The position numbers and the translations under genes were made by a program. The notes beneath the pieces were generated by a model. That model saw only the letters and a list, made by a program, of their open reading frames with translations. It made no database searches and was not told the DNA's origin. 64,000 nucleotides of DNA from positions 372,001-436,000 of the forward strand of contig NZ_CP100462.1 of assembly GCF_024228675.1 (NCBI RefSeq), given 5' to 3'. Within the stretch, counting starts at the first letter, position 1; each line of letters opens with the position of its first letter. Positions 26,088 to 34,820 of the stretch are shown here, piece by piece. The DNA is from Salinigranum marinum. Its GTDB lineage: Archaea; Halobacteriota; Halobacteria; Halobacteriales; Haloferacaceae.

Positions 26088-26108
26088 TGAATAGCCTCTG
26101 AGTCATAG

Positions 26109-26534
26109 TCAGAGCGGCTCACAAAGCGGTTCTATGTTAGTGATGGCGAACATGAGGACGATTTCACGGAACTGCCGATACCAGCCAAGCGCTCGCACGG
26201 CGTCGCCGAGCGAGCGCTTCGTTGTCGAGTACGAGGTTTCGGCCATCCAGCGCTGAGAGTAGCCTTTTGTCCGGATGAACGCGTTATGACCTACCGTGAG
26301 CGGCTTCGATCCACGCTGTAAGATGAGTGGATCGACACCGAGTGCGTAGAACTCGTATTTCGTGATCCAGTTGTGGAAGGCTTTGTCAGCCGCCACGGAC
26401 AGCAGGTCGTCCGCGTTCCGGCGGACGACCTGCGGCCCTGTCTTCGTATCGTGCTTCCACCGTGCCGAGATATGAACGTCGAGGACGGCAAGAGACTCTA
26501 CATCGGTTAGCGTCGTCACTTTCAGTGTCTGGAC
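26109..26534 (-). pseudogene. C-terminal fragment of an IS5-family transposase
   Basis: The fragment encodes TLKVTTLTDVESLAVLDVHIS...GPQVVRRNADDLLSVAADKAFHNW...SQRWMAETSYSTTKRSLGDAVRALGWYRQFREIV, the second half of an ISH9-related transposase. The 5' half, with the first catalytic Asp, is gone: the frame is cut at 26534 by the ISH8-type element. The corresponding 5' half is not on the other side of that element, so a deletion accompanied or followed the insertion. Confidence 0.8.
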
Positions 26535-27929
26535 CATCGGTGTTCGGTTAAGCATTGGATCGCCTCATGAAGGCCTCAGCCACTCGTTCGCTGAGTAAGA
26601 GCCGCGATTTCTCTGGTTGGCGGGCGTCACGAAACATCAGCTCCGACAGATTCGGCGGTGGATGTCCGAGCGACTGTGCCAGATCTTCGAGGATGAGCTG
26701 GGCGAAAGACCGGAAGGTCTTCGCCCAGCGCTCACGGGGGAACACCGTCTCTGGAAACAGCTCTTGAAACACGCCGAGCAAGGCTCTGCTGACCGTCAGT
26801 GTCAGCAGAGCCGCCACCACCAACAGGTGGACGATCGCTGGATCACTCGTCTGGAACTTCTCCAGCCCATACAGCGACTTCAGTTCCCGGAACAGCAACT
26901 CCACTTCCCACCGCAACCCGTACAGGGCCGCGATCTGCCTCGGAGTGAACGCGTCGGGGAGATTTGTGACGTACAGATGGTAGTCGTCGGTGTCCTCGTT
27001 GCGGACACCGACGACGCGAACCTCCATCGAATCGGTTGACTCCTTCCCAGCGTATGCTCGCCGCTTGAACGAGATCTCCACGGTCACATCGATTATCTCC
27101 CGTGTGAGGTCACTCAGGACGTCCTGGAGGCGACGTCCTGGCAAGGAAATGGCGCGCCCGCGCCATTTCCGCCGTTCTCCGACGATCAACGGGTTCGCGT
27201 TCGACTTCAGCCGTGTCAGGAAGAACCCACCGTTTTCCTCGATCAACGCGAACCGACGGAAATTGTAGAACCCGAGATCGAACAGCACCAACCGGCCTCG
27301 CAGCCAGCTCCCCGTGCGGAGCTGGCTGCTCTCGTGGGTGCATTCGTCGGTGAGCTGGAACTGCTCGATCGTCTGTGTCGTCGCGTTATGGACGAGGTGA
27401 AGCTTCGCGCCGGACTGATCCGCGTGAGTCGCCGGAAACTCGCTGAGGAGCCGATGCAACCGGAAGACGGTTGCATCGGCGATCAACACCTCACGAAACA
27501 ACTCGAACTGGGGAGCGATCGTGTGGGGAACCGCGACCTCCTCGAGAGCGTGCTCGAGGAGGTCGCTCAACAGTGTCGCAAGTGCTGGTGTGAACCGGTC
27601 GTAAAAACTGGAGCGGGCAACAGTCTGGTTGGTCGCTGCGGAGTAAGCCCGCTGAAACCCGGCGATAGTGCGGGCTTCGCCGTCGACGGCGAAGCCCATG
27701 ATGAGCGTCCAGACGAGCATCGTGATGTCGATTGTCCGGTGGCGTTGGACGACATCGCGCTCGCGCGCGATGTCTTCGATAACCGCTGCTGGAAACAGGG
27801 AAGTGAGCCGCCGTCGTATGAGGTTCGGGGAGAGCGTCTTGAACACATTCTCTCCCCACGCGGTCTACATCGATAGCTTCGTCAGTGGAGCGCAGTCACC
27901 CGATTCAACGTCTTAACCGAACACGGATG
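26535..27929 (-). mobile_element. ISH8-type IS4-family insertion sequence
   Basis: The 1395-bp element has terminal inverted repeats CATCGGTGTTCGGTTAAG and CTTAACCGAACACGGATG. The flanks (GTCTGGAC left, GACTGTGG right) show no direct duplication, unlike the related element at 59769, so a rearrangement has probably removed one side. Perfect coding hairpins: 27533-27546/27553-27566 (14 bp), 27145-27155/27160-27170 (11 bp), a 26-bp palindrome at 27672-27697, and 26697-26706/26720-26729 (10 bp around an inner stem). Confidence 0.88.
26548..27846 (-). CDS. ISH8-type IS4-family transposase
   Basis: The 432-residue DDE transposase has an N-terminal domain (FPAAVIEDIARERDVV...), first Asp in EVLIADATVFRLHRLLSE, second Asp in LVLFDLGFYNFRRFALIEEN and a catalytic Glu in YGLRWEVELLFRELKSLYGLEKF, the Y-(2)-R-(3)-E-(6)-K signature of IS4. 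It is intact. It is a diverged relative of the transposase at 59782-61086; the two allow comparison of the hairpins in the gene. Confidence 0.92.
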   Translation of the reverse strand: MFKTLSPNLIRRRLTSLFPAAVIEDIARERDVVQRHRTIDITMLVWTLIMGFAVDGEARTIAGFQRAYSAATNQTVARSSFYDRFTPALATLLSDLLEHALEEVAVPHTIAPQFELFREVLIADATVFRLHRLLSEFPATHADQSGAKLHLVHNATTQTIEQFQLTDECTHESSQLRTGSWLRGRLVLFDLGFYNFRRFALIEENGGFFLTRLKSNANPLIVGERRKWRGRAISLPGRRLQDVLSDLTREIIDVTVEISFKRRAYAGKESTDSMEVRVVGVRNEDTDDYHLYVTNLPDAFTPRQIAALYGLRWEVELLFRELKSLYGLEKFQTSDPAIVHLLVVAALLTLTVSRALLGVFQELFPETVFPRERWAKTFRSFAQLILEDLAQSLGHPPPNLSELMFRDARQPEKSRLLLSERVAEAFMRRSNA

Positions 27930-28106
27930 GACTGTGGTGTCCAGATGGCGAAAACGGCGGTAACCGCCGAAGGAGTCGGCGACCTCTACGTTGAAACCGA
28001 TAGGGAAGGCAGTGTACTGGAACGCCTCGGCATCGGGTATCAGACGTCACTTTACGCGTTCCTTTGCCCGGAGTGTGGCCTGACAAAGCTGTATGCCGAC
28101 CTCTAA
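27927..28106 (+). CDS. small zinc-ribbon-like protein next to the ISH8 end
   Basis: The frame ends in ...GDLYVETDREGSVLERLGIGYQTSLYAFLCPECGLTKLYADL. The CPEC pair suggests half of a zinc ribbon or a redox CxxC. Two starts are possible: ATG 27927-27929, formed by the last three bases of the ISH8 element, or ATG 27945 (MAKTAVTAEGVG, 53 residues). Upstream protein sequence may have been lost at the insertion. It lies 15 bases before the RDD gene on the same strand. Confidence 0.45.
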   Translation: MDCGVQMAKTAVTAEGVGDLYVETDREGSVLERLGIGYQTSLYAFLCPECGLTKLYADL

Positions 28107-28121
28107 CACTCAAAGATCGAC

Positions 28122-28550
28122 ATGAAGAAACATCCGACCCCAAAACTCGGAACGAGCGGAGACGTGATCTGGCGCCGGGTACTCGCGTATATCATCGATT
28201 CGGTCCTCATGGGGCTGATCTGGGGTGTGACCGTGATCGCCGGGACGGCTCTCGGCGACACCGGGTCCATGTTGCTGGTGTTCGTGGGGCTTGTCGCAAC
28301 GGTGGTCTACGGATTTTTGCTCGAGGGCTTGTACGGGTACACGCCCGGGAAGTACCTGTTGAGGCTGGTCGTCGCCAAGTCGGATGGCTCCAACTGTACA
28401 GTCAGCGCGTCGATACTACGGAACCTGCTGTGGATCGTCGACGCACTCCCGACGGCGAATCTGGTTGCGATGGTGCTGATACTGGTTACCGACGACAACC
28501 AACGGGTCGGTGACCTCGTCGCAGACACAGTTGTCGTGAAACAACAGTAG
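28122..28550 (+). CDS. RDD-family membrane protein
   Basis: The 142-residue protein has the RDD pattern: GDVIWRRVLAYIIDSVLMGLIWG (the R and D of the family name in a short N-terminal motif), two or three hydrophobic helices, YGYTPGKYLLRLVVAKSDG (the conserved G-K-x-x-x-x-L-x-V loop), and the C-terminal TDDNQRVGDLVADTVVV (Q-R-x-x-D-x-x-A-x-T). The function of RDD proteins is unclear; some act as ion transporters. The frame is intact. Confidence 0.85.
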   Translation: MKKHPTPKLGTSGDVIWRRVLAYIIDSVLMGLIWGVTVIAGTALGDTGSMLLVFVGLVATVVYGFLLEGLYGYTPGKYLLRLVVAKSDGSNCTVSASILRNLLWIVDALPTANLVAMVLILVTDDNQRVGDLVADTVVVKQQ

Positions 28551-28581
28551 TCGAAGGCAGTCAGTGCTTGTGCGAACCTAC

Positions 28582-28657
28582 GCTAGTGTCGATTCAACGC
28601 TGAACTGCCATATACAACCGAGAGACGGTCTATAGCTGGAATCTAGCAGATCACGAC
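28582..28657. repeat. 76-bp inverted repeat, left arm
   Basis: This stretch is repeated in reverse complement at 29281-29356 with only a few mismatches over 76 bases (for example ATATACAACCGAGAGACG is shared). The pair encloses one DUF5518 membrane-protein gene on the minus strand, giving a 775-bp cassette. No clear target duplication flanks it. Confidence 0.8.
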
Positions 28658-28710
28658 CGAAGGCCCACTACCTTGAAATAGAGAGATGAGACCACTGAAG
28701 AGCCGTTCTA

Positions 28711-29145
28711 TTACGTCGTATCCACTGGTTTTGGATTGAGTTTCCCAGCGATCCACCCACCGAAGAAGCCGCCGAATACGCCGATTAGGGTCCCCAACAC
28801 ACCCACGAAAACGACAAGGATACACAGGAGCACAACTGCGAATACCTGCCCACCTTCCGAAGCCGACGTGATGAACCAGCTACGGAGAAAGTCAGACCAC
28901 CACGCAAAGGCAGGCACCGTTCCGAGGATGCCGGCACCCATACCAGCTCTTTTGAAATGACCCGATCCGTTCGCAGCGAGAAACCCCGCAAAACCACTGC
29001 CAATAATCACTCCTGAAAGGCTATAATACGACTCTGCACCAACGAACAGATTATGTACAGTCACCGCCAGAATGCCGATCACTCCGCCGAAAAGGGCATA
29101 TACATACGTTGGAGTATCCTCTTTGAGTACCCACTCTAACTGCAT
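28711..29145 (-). CDS. DUF5518-like membrane protein inside an inverted-repeat cassette
   Basis: The 144-residue protein has four hydrophobic helices with the glycine-rich pattern of haloarchaeal DUF5518: LFGGVIGILAVTVHNL, SLSGVIIGSGFAGFLAANGS, GMGAGILGTVPAFAWWS and LLCILVVFVGVLGTLIGVFGGFFGGWIAGKL. Function is unknown. I use ATG 29145. Similar genes occur at 39906 and 49603. This one sits between 76-bp inverted repeats, as if it were a movable cargo gene. Confidence 0.65.
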   Translation of the reverse strand: MQLEWVLKEDTPTYVYALFGGVIGILAVTVHNLFVGAESYYSLSGVIIGSGFAGFLAANGSGHFKRAGMGAGILGTVPAFAWWSDFLRSWFITSASEGGQVFAVVLLCILVVFVGVLGTLIGVFGGFFGGWIAGKLNPKPVDTT

Positions 29146-29280
29146 GTCGCCCAATTGACTGCAGAGACCGATATGGTCTCCGTTTAGTCAAATAGAATTT
29201 GAACCTTCGTCGGGTAGTGGCCACCACGTCTTGTCACTGTGAATCAACCGATGTGATGGCGTCTGTGTAGTGGGCGTTCA

Positions 29281-29356
29281 GTCGTGATCTGCTAGATTCC
29301 AGCTACAGACCGTCTCTCGGTTGTATATAGCAGTTCAGCGTTGAAGTGGCACTAGC
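29281..29356. repeat. 76-bp inverted repeat, right arm
   Basis: This is the reverse-complement partner of 28582-28657. The outer ends pair as GCTAGTG (28582) and CACTAGC (29350-29356). The arms have kept the same length exactly, which suggests a functional terminal repeat or a recent duplication. Confidence 0.8.
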
Positions 29357-29678
29357 CGATTCCCGATCAGAGCGTCAGAACCACCTATGGCCCGCATGAG
29401 AAGCCTACTGCTCCTGTCTCGTCATTCGTCGCTAGCCGCGACTAGTAGCAACGATAGAAGCCCCGAACGCAACTGGAAACAGTTAGCAAGCCCACACGTT
29501 CTATCGGGAGACTGTATGATGAGAAACAGAACGATACGCAACACTGAAACTGAGTGATTTCGCTCCTCTGAGTGGCCGTTCGGAGAAGAACTGGCCTAAG
29601 ATCACGACTACGAGGTACCAGCGTCCATATCGGTCGAAGACAGGCGACTGTATAGCAAGTGATGACTTACCAAGGCGA
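29357..29678. other. gap without a gene
   Basis: These 322 bases between the inverted-repeat cassette and the split DUF6159 gene hold no protein-like frame and no repeat that I can recognise. Confidence 0.4.
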
Positions 29679-30230
29679 CTATATCTTGCTGAAATCTATG
29701 TCGTCGAAGTATTCAGGAGCAGTGGTTCGGGTCGCGTAGACGTACAACGCAGTTCTGGCGATCCCACTGAGCGCCTTCCCGACGAGTAGGCCGACGCTGA
29801 CGGCAGTGACGCCAATCAGGAGGGTGGCTAACAGTTGGGCCGTCCCCAAGCCGGTTGTCACGACAAACGTGAGCCCTCCCAGAACGATGCCGACAAGCAC
29901 TAACAAGAGCGTCACCACATCGATCGTTCCCAACGCACCGATGGACTCACCCCAAGTGTCTTTGAACGTCTGTGCGCTCTGCTTGAACATCTCCGTGACC
30001 GACGGATCCCGGAAAACGATTACCGGGACGATGAAGAAAGTCATCACGCTCCACGCGACTGCGAAGATCCCGGCGACGATCTGGGCGACGATGTTGCTTT
30101 CACTTTCGACCAATCGAATGATGACGCCGAGGATTGCGGCCACGAGCGACCAGGCCAACAGCGGCAGTTTCCGTTGCCAGGCGTTAGCGAGTGCGCTCCG
30201 AATCGACGGCTCGTTACCGTTGAACACAGT

Positions 30231-31658
30231 CGGTAGTTCCCATCACGTCAGCTGATAGCTACGACTGTCGTGGTTAGATTCTCAGGAAGCGTCTGGATGG
30301 GTGTTGATGAAGTGTTTATACCATCCAGACACTGTTCTTACGGCCTCTGACCTTGAAATCTTAGCGGAAGGCCTCCTCGCAGAGCTACCGATACCCGGAG
30401 TCGAAGGCTGCGGCTTCGACTCCGGGATTATCCGACGGACGCTCCTCCAAGCAGCTGTTGACCAGACCTCGATCAAGGCGGTCACCGACAGCACTCGTGG
30501 AACCTACTCCGACGACTACACGCTTGCTCAGCTTCACACCATCCCACCTGAAGAACTCGAAGCCACCGTCAACCTCCTCCTCAGACAACAGGCGACGATG
30601 ATCCTCGGCCCCGGCCCGAGGATCATCTGTCTTGACTTCGTCGACGTCCACTACCACGGCTGTCCACACCACTCTCCCGGTGAACTCTGTCACACGACGC
30701 CCCGCGATGGCACCTCACAGTGCCATCGCTACCTCGCTGGATTCGTCCTCTGTCGGGCGAAACCACTCGTCGTCGCCGTCACTGCTGTTCGTGGAGACGA
30801 ACCAATAAGCGACGCGGTCGAGCGACTGCTCGACCACGTCGCGGCACTTCCCTTCGATGTCGCCAGTCTCCTCTGTGACCGCGGGTTCTACAACGGGGCG
30901 TGCATCCAGCGGTTGCGTGAGACTGCTCCGGTCGTTCTCCCGGTCATCCGACGCGGCCAACGGATGGCCGAGAAACTAGAGACGTCGATCTCCTACTGGA
31001 CGGAGTACACAATGTACGAGGGAAGCGAGCGGGAACTGCGCTTCCCGCTCGCTGTCTGTGTCTCCTACCGACAGGGCAAGCGGGGGAAGCACGGACTGCT
31101 TGTTCGTGCCTACATGGCGTGCGATCTGGCTGATCGCACGCCGAAGGAGGTTGAGGCTCTCTACCGGAAACGATCAGCCATCGAGACAGCCTTTCGAACC
31201 ATGCGCGAAGCGCGTGCACGCACAACCACGACCGACCCGGTCGTTCGGTTGGTGTTCGTGCTGGTGAGTTTCCTGTTGCGGAATCTGTGGCTGATCGTTC
31301 GCTGGGGCGTGCTCGCCACGCCGCGGCGCGGCGGGCGAGCACTACCCGTGTGGTTCCGCTTCGAGGTATTCCGAGCGTGGATCAACCACACGCTCGACGA
31401 ACTGCTACACCGGAAGTGGGAAGCACCGACCAACGGTGTGGGGATTCCCGCGACGTATGGTCAGCTGGACGCGGGCTGACCGAGCCCGCGTCCAGCGAGT
31501 GCCCCTGAAGAGCAGTTGCTAGGCATCGCCATCACATATTCGGCGCTCTCACTGACGTGAGACCGCCTTTCGCTGGCTATTGTCTCCGTACCGAGATCGA
31601 ACTTGTCGCTTCCGCCGTGGAAAATCAAGTCAGCGTGTAGAACCGATGGGAACTACCG
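30231..31658 (+). mobile_element. second ISH3-type insertion sequence (different subgroup)
   Basis: The 1428-bp element has inverted ends CGGTAGTTCCCATC and GATGGGAACTACCG and a perfect 5-bp duplication ACAGT (30226-30230 and 31659-31663). Transposase hairpins include 30394-30406/30414-30426 (13 bp), 30597-30608/30616-30627 (12 bp), 31024-31035/31042-31053 (12 bp), 31116-31126/31132-31142 (11 bp) and 31464-31477/31483-31496 (14 bp), the last covering the stop codon. Confidence 0.93.
30307..31479 (+). CDS. ISH3-type transposase
   Basis: The 390-residue transposase is a distant relative of the one at 4563-5753. Shared points are RIICLDFVDVHYHG (first Asp), VASLLCDRGFYNGACIQRL (second Asp), YRKRSAIETAFRTMREARARTTTTDPVVRL (catalytic Glu) and LATPRRGGRALPVW near the C-terminus. 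ATG 30307 gives MKCLYHPDTVL; a GTG at 30301 is also in frame. The frame is intact. Confidence 0.9.
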   Translation: MKCLYHPDTVLTASDLEILAEGLLAELPIPGVEGCGFDSGIIRRTLLQAAVDQTSIKAVTDSTRGTYSDDYTLAQLHTIPPEELEATVNLLLRQQATMILGPGPRIICLDFVDVHYHGCPHHSPGELCHTTPRDGTSQCHRYLAGFVLCRAKPLVVAVTAVRGDEPISDAVERLLDHVAALPFDVASLLCDRGFYNGACIQRLRETAPVVLPVIRRGQRMAEKLETSISYWTEYTMYEGSERELRFPLAVCVSYRQGKRGKHGLLVRAYMACDLADRTPKEVEALYRKRSAIETAFRTMREARARTTTTDPVVRLVFVLVSFLLRNLWLIVRWGVLATPRRGGRALPVWFRFEVFRAWINHTLDELLHRKWEAPTNGVGIPATYGQLDAG

Positions 31659-31933
31659 ACAGTCCTTGTCGCTGCGACCAGTGCCGCGGTGAAGAACGAC
31701 GCAACGAACGTCTCGAGAAGATACGCGACGAATAGCGTCGCATACATCGCCGGCCCGGGGCTTTGAAGAAACGGCCCCATGATGTAGAGACCTCCGAGCA
31801 GCGTCGCTATGAACGCGGCACCTGAGAACCCACCGAGCAGCGGGAACGCGAGAAGTTTCGGATGGGATCGCAGTACACGGCCACTTTCCCGTGCCATAGC
31901 GAACCCAATCTTGAGGCGACCGATCACTCCCAT

Positions 31934-32305
31934 ATCAGGATTCCGTGTCGCACAAAATAAGCGCTATTCGCTCTGTCTCCGAGCCAGATTCTAAGCGACA
32001 CTGGTATGAATTACCTTGTTTTGACGATGGGTGATCTTTTCTCGGAAACCTCGGCGAGATAATCCATCGATCTAATTGGAAAACGAATCTCTGTTGAAAT
32101 CCTCGGAGTCGGATATGAAATGTGTGCTCATAATCTGCCCGCGTCCACGGAGCCAAACTGAACTACGTAGCACCTCTCGAACGCGAGAAACCGGGTCACC
32201 AACCTTAGTGCAACACCCCGGCCAGATACGAAAAACGATCTCACTCGGTATCTGTGCCGGAGGATTCGCTTCGGGTGTTCGAGAAGCGGAGCCCTGCGGT
32301 GCCAG
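31934..32305. other. gap without a gene
   Basis: These 372 bases separate the split DUF6159 gene from the AIM24-like gene. Both flanking genes are on the minus strand, so it holds the DUF6159 promoter. No frame looks like protein. The first 130 bases are AT-richer, and the remainder may contain a terminator for the AIM24-like gene's neighbours. Confidence 0.4.
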
Positions 32306-32980
32306 TTATCCTTGATTGGGCATTCGCGGGGCGAGCATCCCGACGAACGAATCCAGATCACGCGTCTGATACCAAGCCGTCCCCGGACCAGTGAACTCGA
32401 AGACGAGTCCCTCACCGCTCAGCAGCGTCGACTTGAGACCTCCGACCCGACGGGTCTCGTAGTCGATCTCGTCGTCCCAAGCGACCAAGTGCTCGTTGTC
32501 CAGAACGTACGATTCACCGGCCGCGAGCTCGAGCTTCTCGAGGCCGCCGTACGCATCGATGAACGCGGTTCCAGTTCCCTTCAAAGCGAGTGGCATCAAA
32601 CTGGCCTCGCTCAACACCGATTTGAGGCCACCGACTTCAGAGTCGATGTCGATACCCTCGGTCGCTGCGAGAAAGGCCCCATCGGTAGAGTACAGCGTCT
32701 CGTCTTCGAGTTCATGAGGCATCACGTCCCCCGGCGTCGGAGGAGCGAAGGTGACCGTTCCCGGGGCGTTCTCGACGGTGAACTGGTTGGTGAACAGTGA
32801 TTCGCCGCCCAGCATGGATTTCGCGGAGCTGAGGAGTCCGTCTCGGCTCGTCCCGGTCTCCACCGAGACGTTCGCCGAGTGGCCGACCATCGCACCCGGT
32901 TCGGCGATAATCGACTCCCCTCGGTCAAGCGTTACTGTCAGGTGGGTGTACGACGGCCGATGTGAGAATTCGTATTGCAT
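32306..32980 (-). CDS. AIM24/TIGR00266-family protein
   Basis: The 224-residue beta-rich protein belongs to the AIM24 family: YEFSHRPSYTHLTVTLDRGESIIAEPGAMVGHSANVSVET at the N-terminus, VTFAPPTPGDVMPHEL, GGLKSVLSEASLMPLALKGTGTAFIDAYGGLEKLEL and VLDNEHLVAWDDEIDYE. The prokaryotic members have no settled function. Its length is typical. A 47-residue membrane-anchored small gene lies just upstream on the same strand. Confidence 0.85.
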   Translation of the reverse strand: MQYEFSHRPSYTHLTVTLDRGESIIAEPGAMVGHSANVSVETGTSRDGLLSSAKSMLGGESLFTNQFTVENAPGTVTFAPPTPGDVMPHELEDETLYSTDGAFLAATEGIDIDSEVGGLKSVLSEASLMPLALKGTGTAFIDAYGGLEKLELAAGESYVLDNEHLVAWDDEIDYETRRVGGLKSTLLSGEGLVFEFTGPGTAWYQTRDLDSFVGMLAPRMPNQG

Positions 32981-33000
32981 ATGAGTGAGCTGACGGTTGG

Positions 33001-33144
33001 TTACTCGCTGCCGGGCGTCTGGTATTCGGCGTCGATCGATTGTTCGTCTGCGTCGTCGGGCTCACCGCTCAAGCGAGCGAAGCCGTATGCGGTGGCGACG
33101 ACCACACCGACGATACTTGCGATGAGCTTCGTGCTAAATCTCAT
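33001..33144 (-). CDS. 47-residue protein with an N-terminal membrane helix
   Basis: ATG 33144 opens a 47-codon frame ending in TAA at 33001: MRFSTKLIASIVGVVVATAYGF, then acidic LSGEPDDADEQSIDAEYQTP. The positive start, one hydrophobic helix and acidic haloarchaeal tail make it a plausible small membrane protein. It ends 20 bases before the AIM24-like gene on the same strand and may be co-transcribed with it. Confidence 0.5.
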   Translation of the reverse strand: MRFSTKLIASIVGVVVATAYGFARLSGEPDDADEQSIDAEYQTPGSE

Positions 33145-33503
33145 AGCCAGATGTGGAGACGGGTGGAAACGGTATCAAATGGAACCCACTGTTGCGGATG
33201 CAGCAATACCGCCGAACCGTCCCCGACACGCTGCATCGCTCAACGGCGAACACCACTCGGACTGGGTCGGAGCCAACAAACGTCCACGGTGCGCCCGGCT
33301 CCCGCCGCGCTGCCCCGTGCGGAGCGGGTATCTCCGATTCCGACGACCGTTAACGAGTTCCAAGACACAGTTGACCGTCCCGGTTGGCGTGTTGCGACTC
33401 CTGCAACGCTGTCTCGTGTTCTATTTAATCGGCGGTTGAATAGACAGTCGCAATTGAGCAGACGAGAACAGAAGTTCCCCTGCCCGCTGATTCGACAGTA
33501 ATC
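33145..33503. other. divergent intergenic region
   Basis: These 359 bases between the minus-strand small membrane gene and the plus-strand gene at 33504 contain no convincing frame. A TTTAATCGGCGGTTGAATAG stretch near 33424 could supply a promoter for the gene at 33504. Confidence 0.35.
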
Positions 33504-33848
33504 ATGCACGCATACGAGTCCCCAGAGAACGAAGCATTCGAACAGCGCCCGGACATACGCAGTAGTGAGGTTGTGCTCAGAAACCACGACCACTCACGAC
33601 CGTACGTCGTGGATCTCCAACTGACCGGAGACGGTAGCGCCACACCTGAAACGACCGGGACGTACCGCCTCGCCGAGGGTGAGATCCGATGTCTCTCCAC
33701 GAATATGTCGTCCGAACGGACGCAGGTGACCGCTCGGCTCGAGACCGGCGCCAACGACACGACCGTGGGTAAGCTGAGCGAGCGACCGGAGCACACCGCC
33801 GTGATCCAGCTCGGCAACGGAGTCGTATGCACGACGCACGGGGTTTGA
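33504..33848 (+). CDS. small acidic protein of unknown function
   Basis: The 114-residue protein looks beta-rich (VVLRNHDHSRPYVVDLQLTGD, TYRLAEGEIRCLST, TQVTARLETGANDTTVGKL, TAVIQLGNGVV), like a small immunoglobulin-like or cupredoxin-like domain without a signal peptide. The family is not recognised, but composition and codon use fit a real haloarchaeal gene. It stands alone, convergent with the ABC transporter operon. Confidence 0.5.
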   Translation: MHAYESPENEAFEQRPDIRSSEVVLRNHDHSRPYVVDLQLTGDGSATPETTGTYRLAEGEIRCLSTNMSSERTQVTARLETGANDTTVGKLSERPEHTAVIQLGNGVVCTTHGV

Positions 33849-34001
33849 GTCATCTCTATCGAACGAAAAGGCCGACAGAGGGCTCAGTACGGCCCGTGAA
33901 GTCACCAGCCGGCGAATCCGACACTGCGGGTTCCGATGGAACCGACCATCCGACTGTGCGGTGAGTGGAGTCGAATTCCCACACCGACGACCCCGCGTCC
34001 G

Positions 34002-34820
34002 CTAGAGATCCGCAGTCTTGAACCGGAGGTAGCCGAGAGCGACGGGAACGAGCGTCCACGCGACTAGCAGTCCAAGGCCGGCCGGCCACGTGACGTACGC
34101 GATTCCACTGTCGACGTACCGACCGGCCCGACTGACGGCGAACCCAGTCCGGACGAGGAGATCGAAGGACTCGCTCGGTGCCGCGAGGCGGACGAAGAGA
34201 GCCCACCCTGGCATATCGTTCGTGACTGCCGTGTCGAACCGATGGAGGATCAACAACATCGCCGTGTGAAGGTCCTCCCAGAGGACGACCGTCGCCAGAT
34301 ACGCACCGATTGTACCGACGGTCACGCGTCGGCCAGTAGCCGTTGACAACGAGACGCCAATTGCTAGCCCAACGAACGCCACCCCGTACAGTACCGTTAC
34401 ACCGGCGAACCACGGCAGCCAGAGCCACGGCACGCCGCCGTCAGCGAGCGCGATGGCGACGCCGCCGGCGAGACAGAGCGCGAGCGCCGTCGGCACGGCG
34501 AAGACGACGCTCCGGCCGACGAGTTTGCCGACGGCCACGTCCCGGCGGGAGTGTGGAATGGAGAGTGCCAGTCGGAGCTGCCCGCCGGCACGCTCCGCGA
34601 GGATCGACTTGTAGCCGAGCAGGAGCGCGACGAGCGGGGTCGTCACCCCGACGACTCCGGCGAGGCTGTCGATGTATGTCAGGAACGAGCCGTCGTCGAG
34701 GACGAACTCGACGGCGGCGAGGCCGACGAACAGGAGGATCTGAACCCCGCCGACGATCCAGATGCCGACCGACCGGCTGGCACGACGAATATCGCGAATG
34801 GCGGCGTCGCGCCACGTCAC
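34002..34820 (-). CDS. ABC transporter permease (second of two)
   Basis: The 272-residue permease has six or so helices, and the family hallmark between TM2 and TM3, GYKSILAERAGGQLRLALSIPHSRRDVAVGKLVGRSVVF, seen in ABC-2 type exporters of the NosY kind. The GTG start at 34820 overlaps the stop of the upstream permease (GTGA). It is paralogous to that permease (shared LRLALS.PH.R...GK/R.VGR). Together with the ATPase it forms a three-gene exporter; the substrate is unknown. Confidence 0.8.
   Translation of the reverse strand: MTWRDAAIRDIRRASRSVGIWIVGGVQILLFVGLAAVEFVLDDGSFLTYIDSLAGVVGVTTPLVALLLGYKSILAERAGGQLRLALSIPHSRRDVAVGKLVGRSVVFAVPTALALCLAGGVAIALADGGVPWLWLPWFAGVTVLYGVAFVGLAIGVSLSTATGRRVTVGTIGAYLATVVLWEDLHTAMLLILHRFDTAVTNDMPGWALFVRLAAPSESFDLLVRTGFAVSRAGRYVDSGIAYVTWPAGLGLLVAWTLVPVALGYLRFKTADL

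Larger units (their letters stand above)
29679..31933 (-). pseudogene. DUF6159-like membrane protein gene split by an ISH3-type element
   Basis: The 5' part (31933 down to 31664) encodes GRLKIGFAMARESGRVLRSHPKLLAFPLLGG... to AALVAATRT. The 3' part (30230 down to 29679) continues VFNGNEPSIRSALANAWQRKLPLLAWSLVAAILGV...MTFFIVPVIVFRDPSVTEMFKQSAQTFKDTWGES. Removing the element and one ACAGT copy gives one frame of 273 residues, the same length as the intact paralogue at 37452-38279, with the same signature (FFIVPVIV and K.TWGES). About six transmembrane helices. Function is unknown. Confidence 0.88.
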
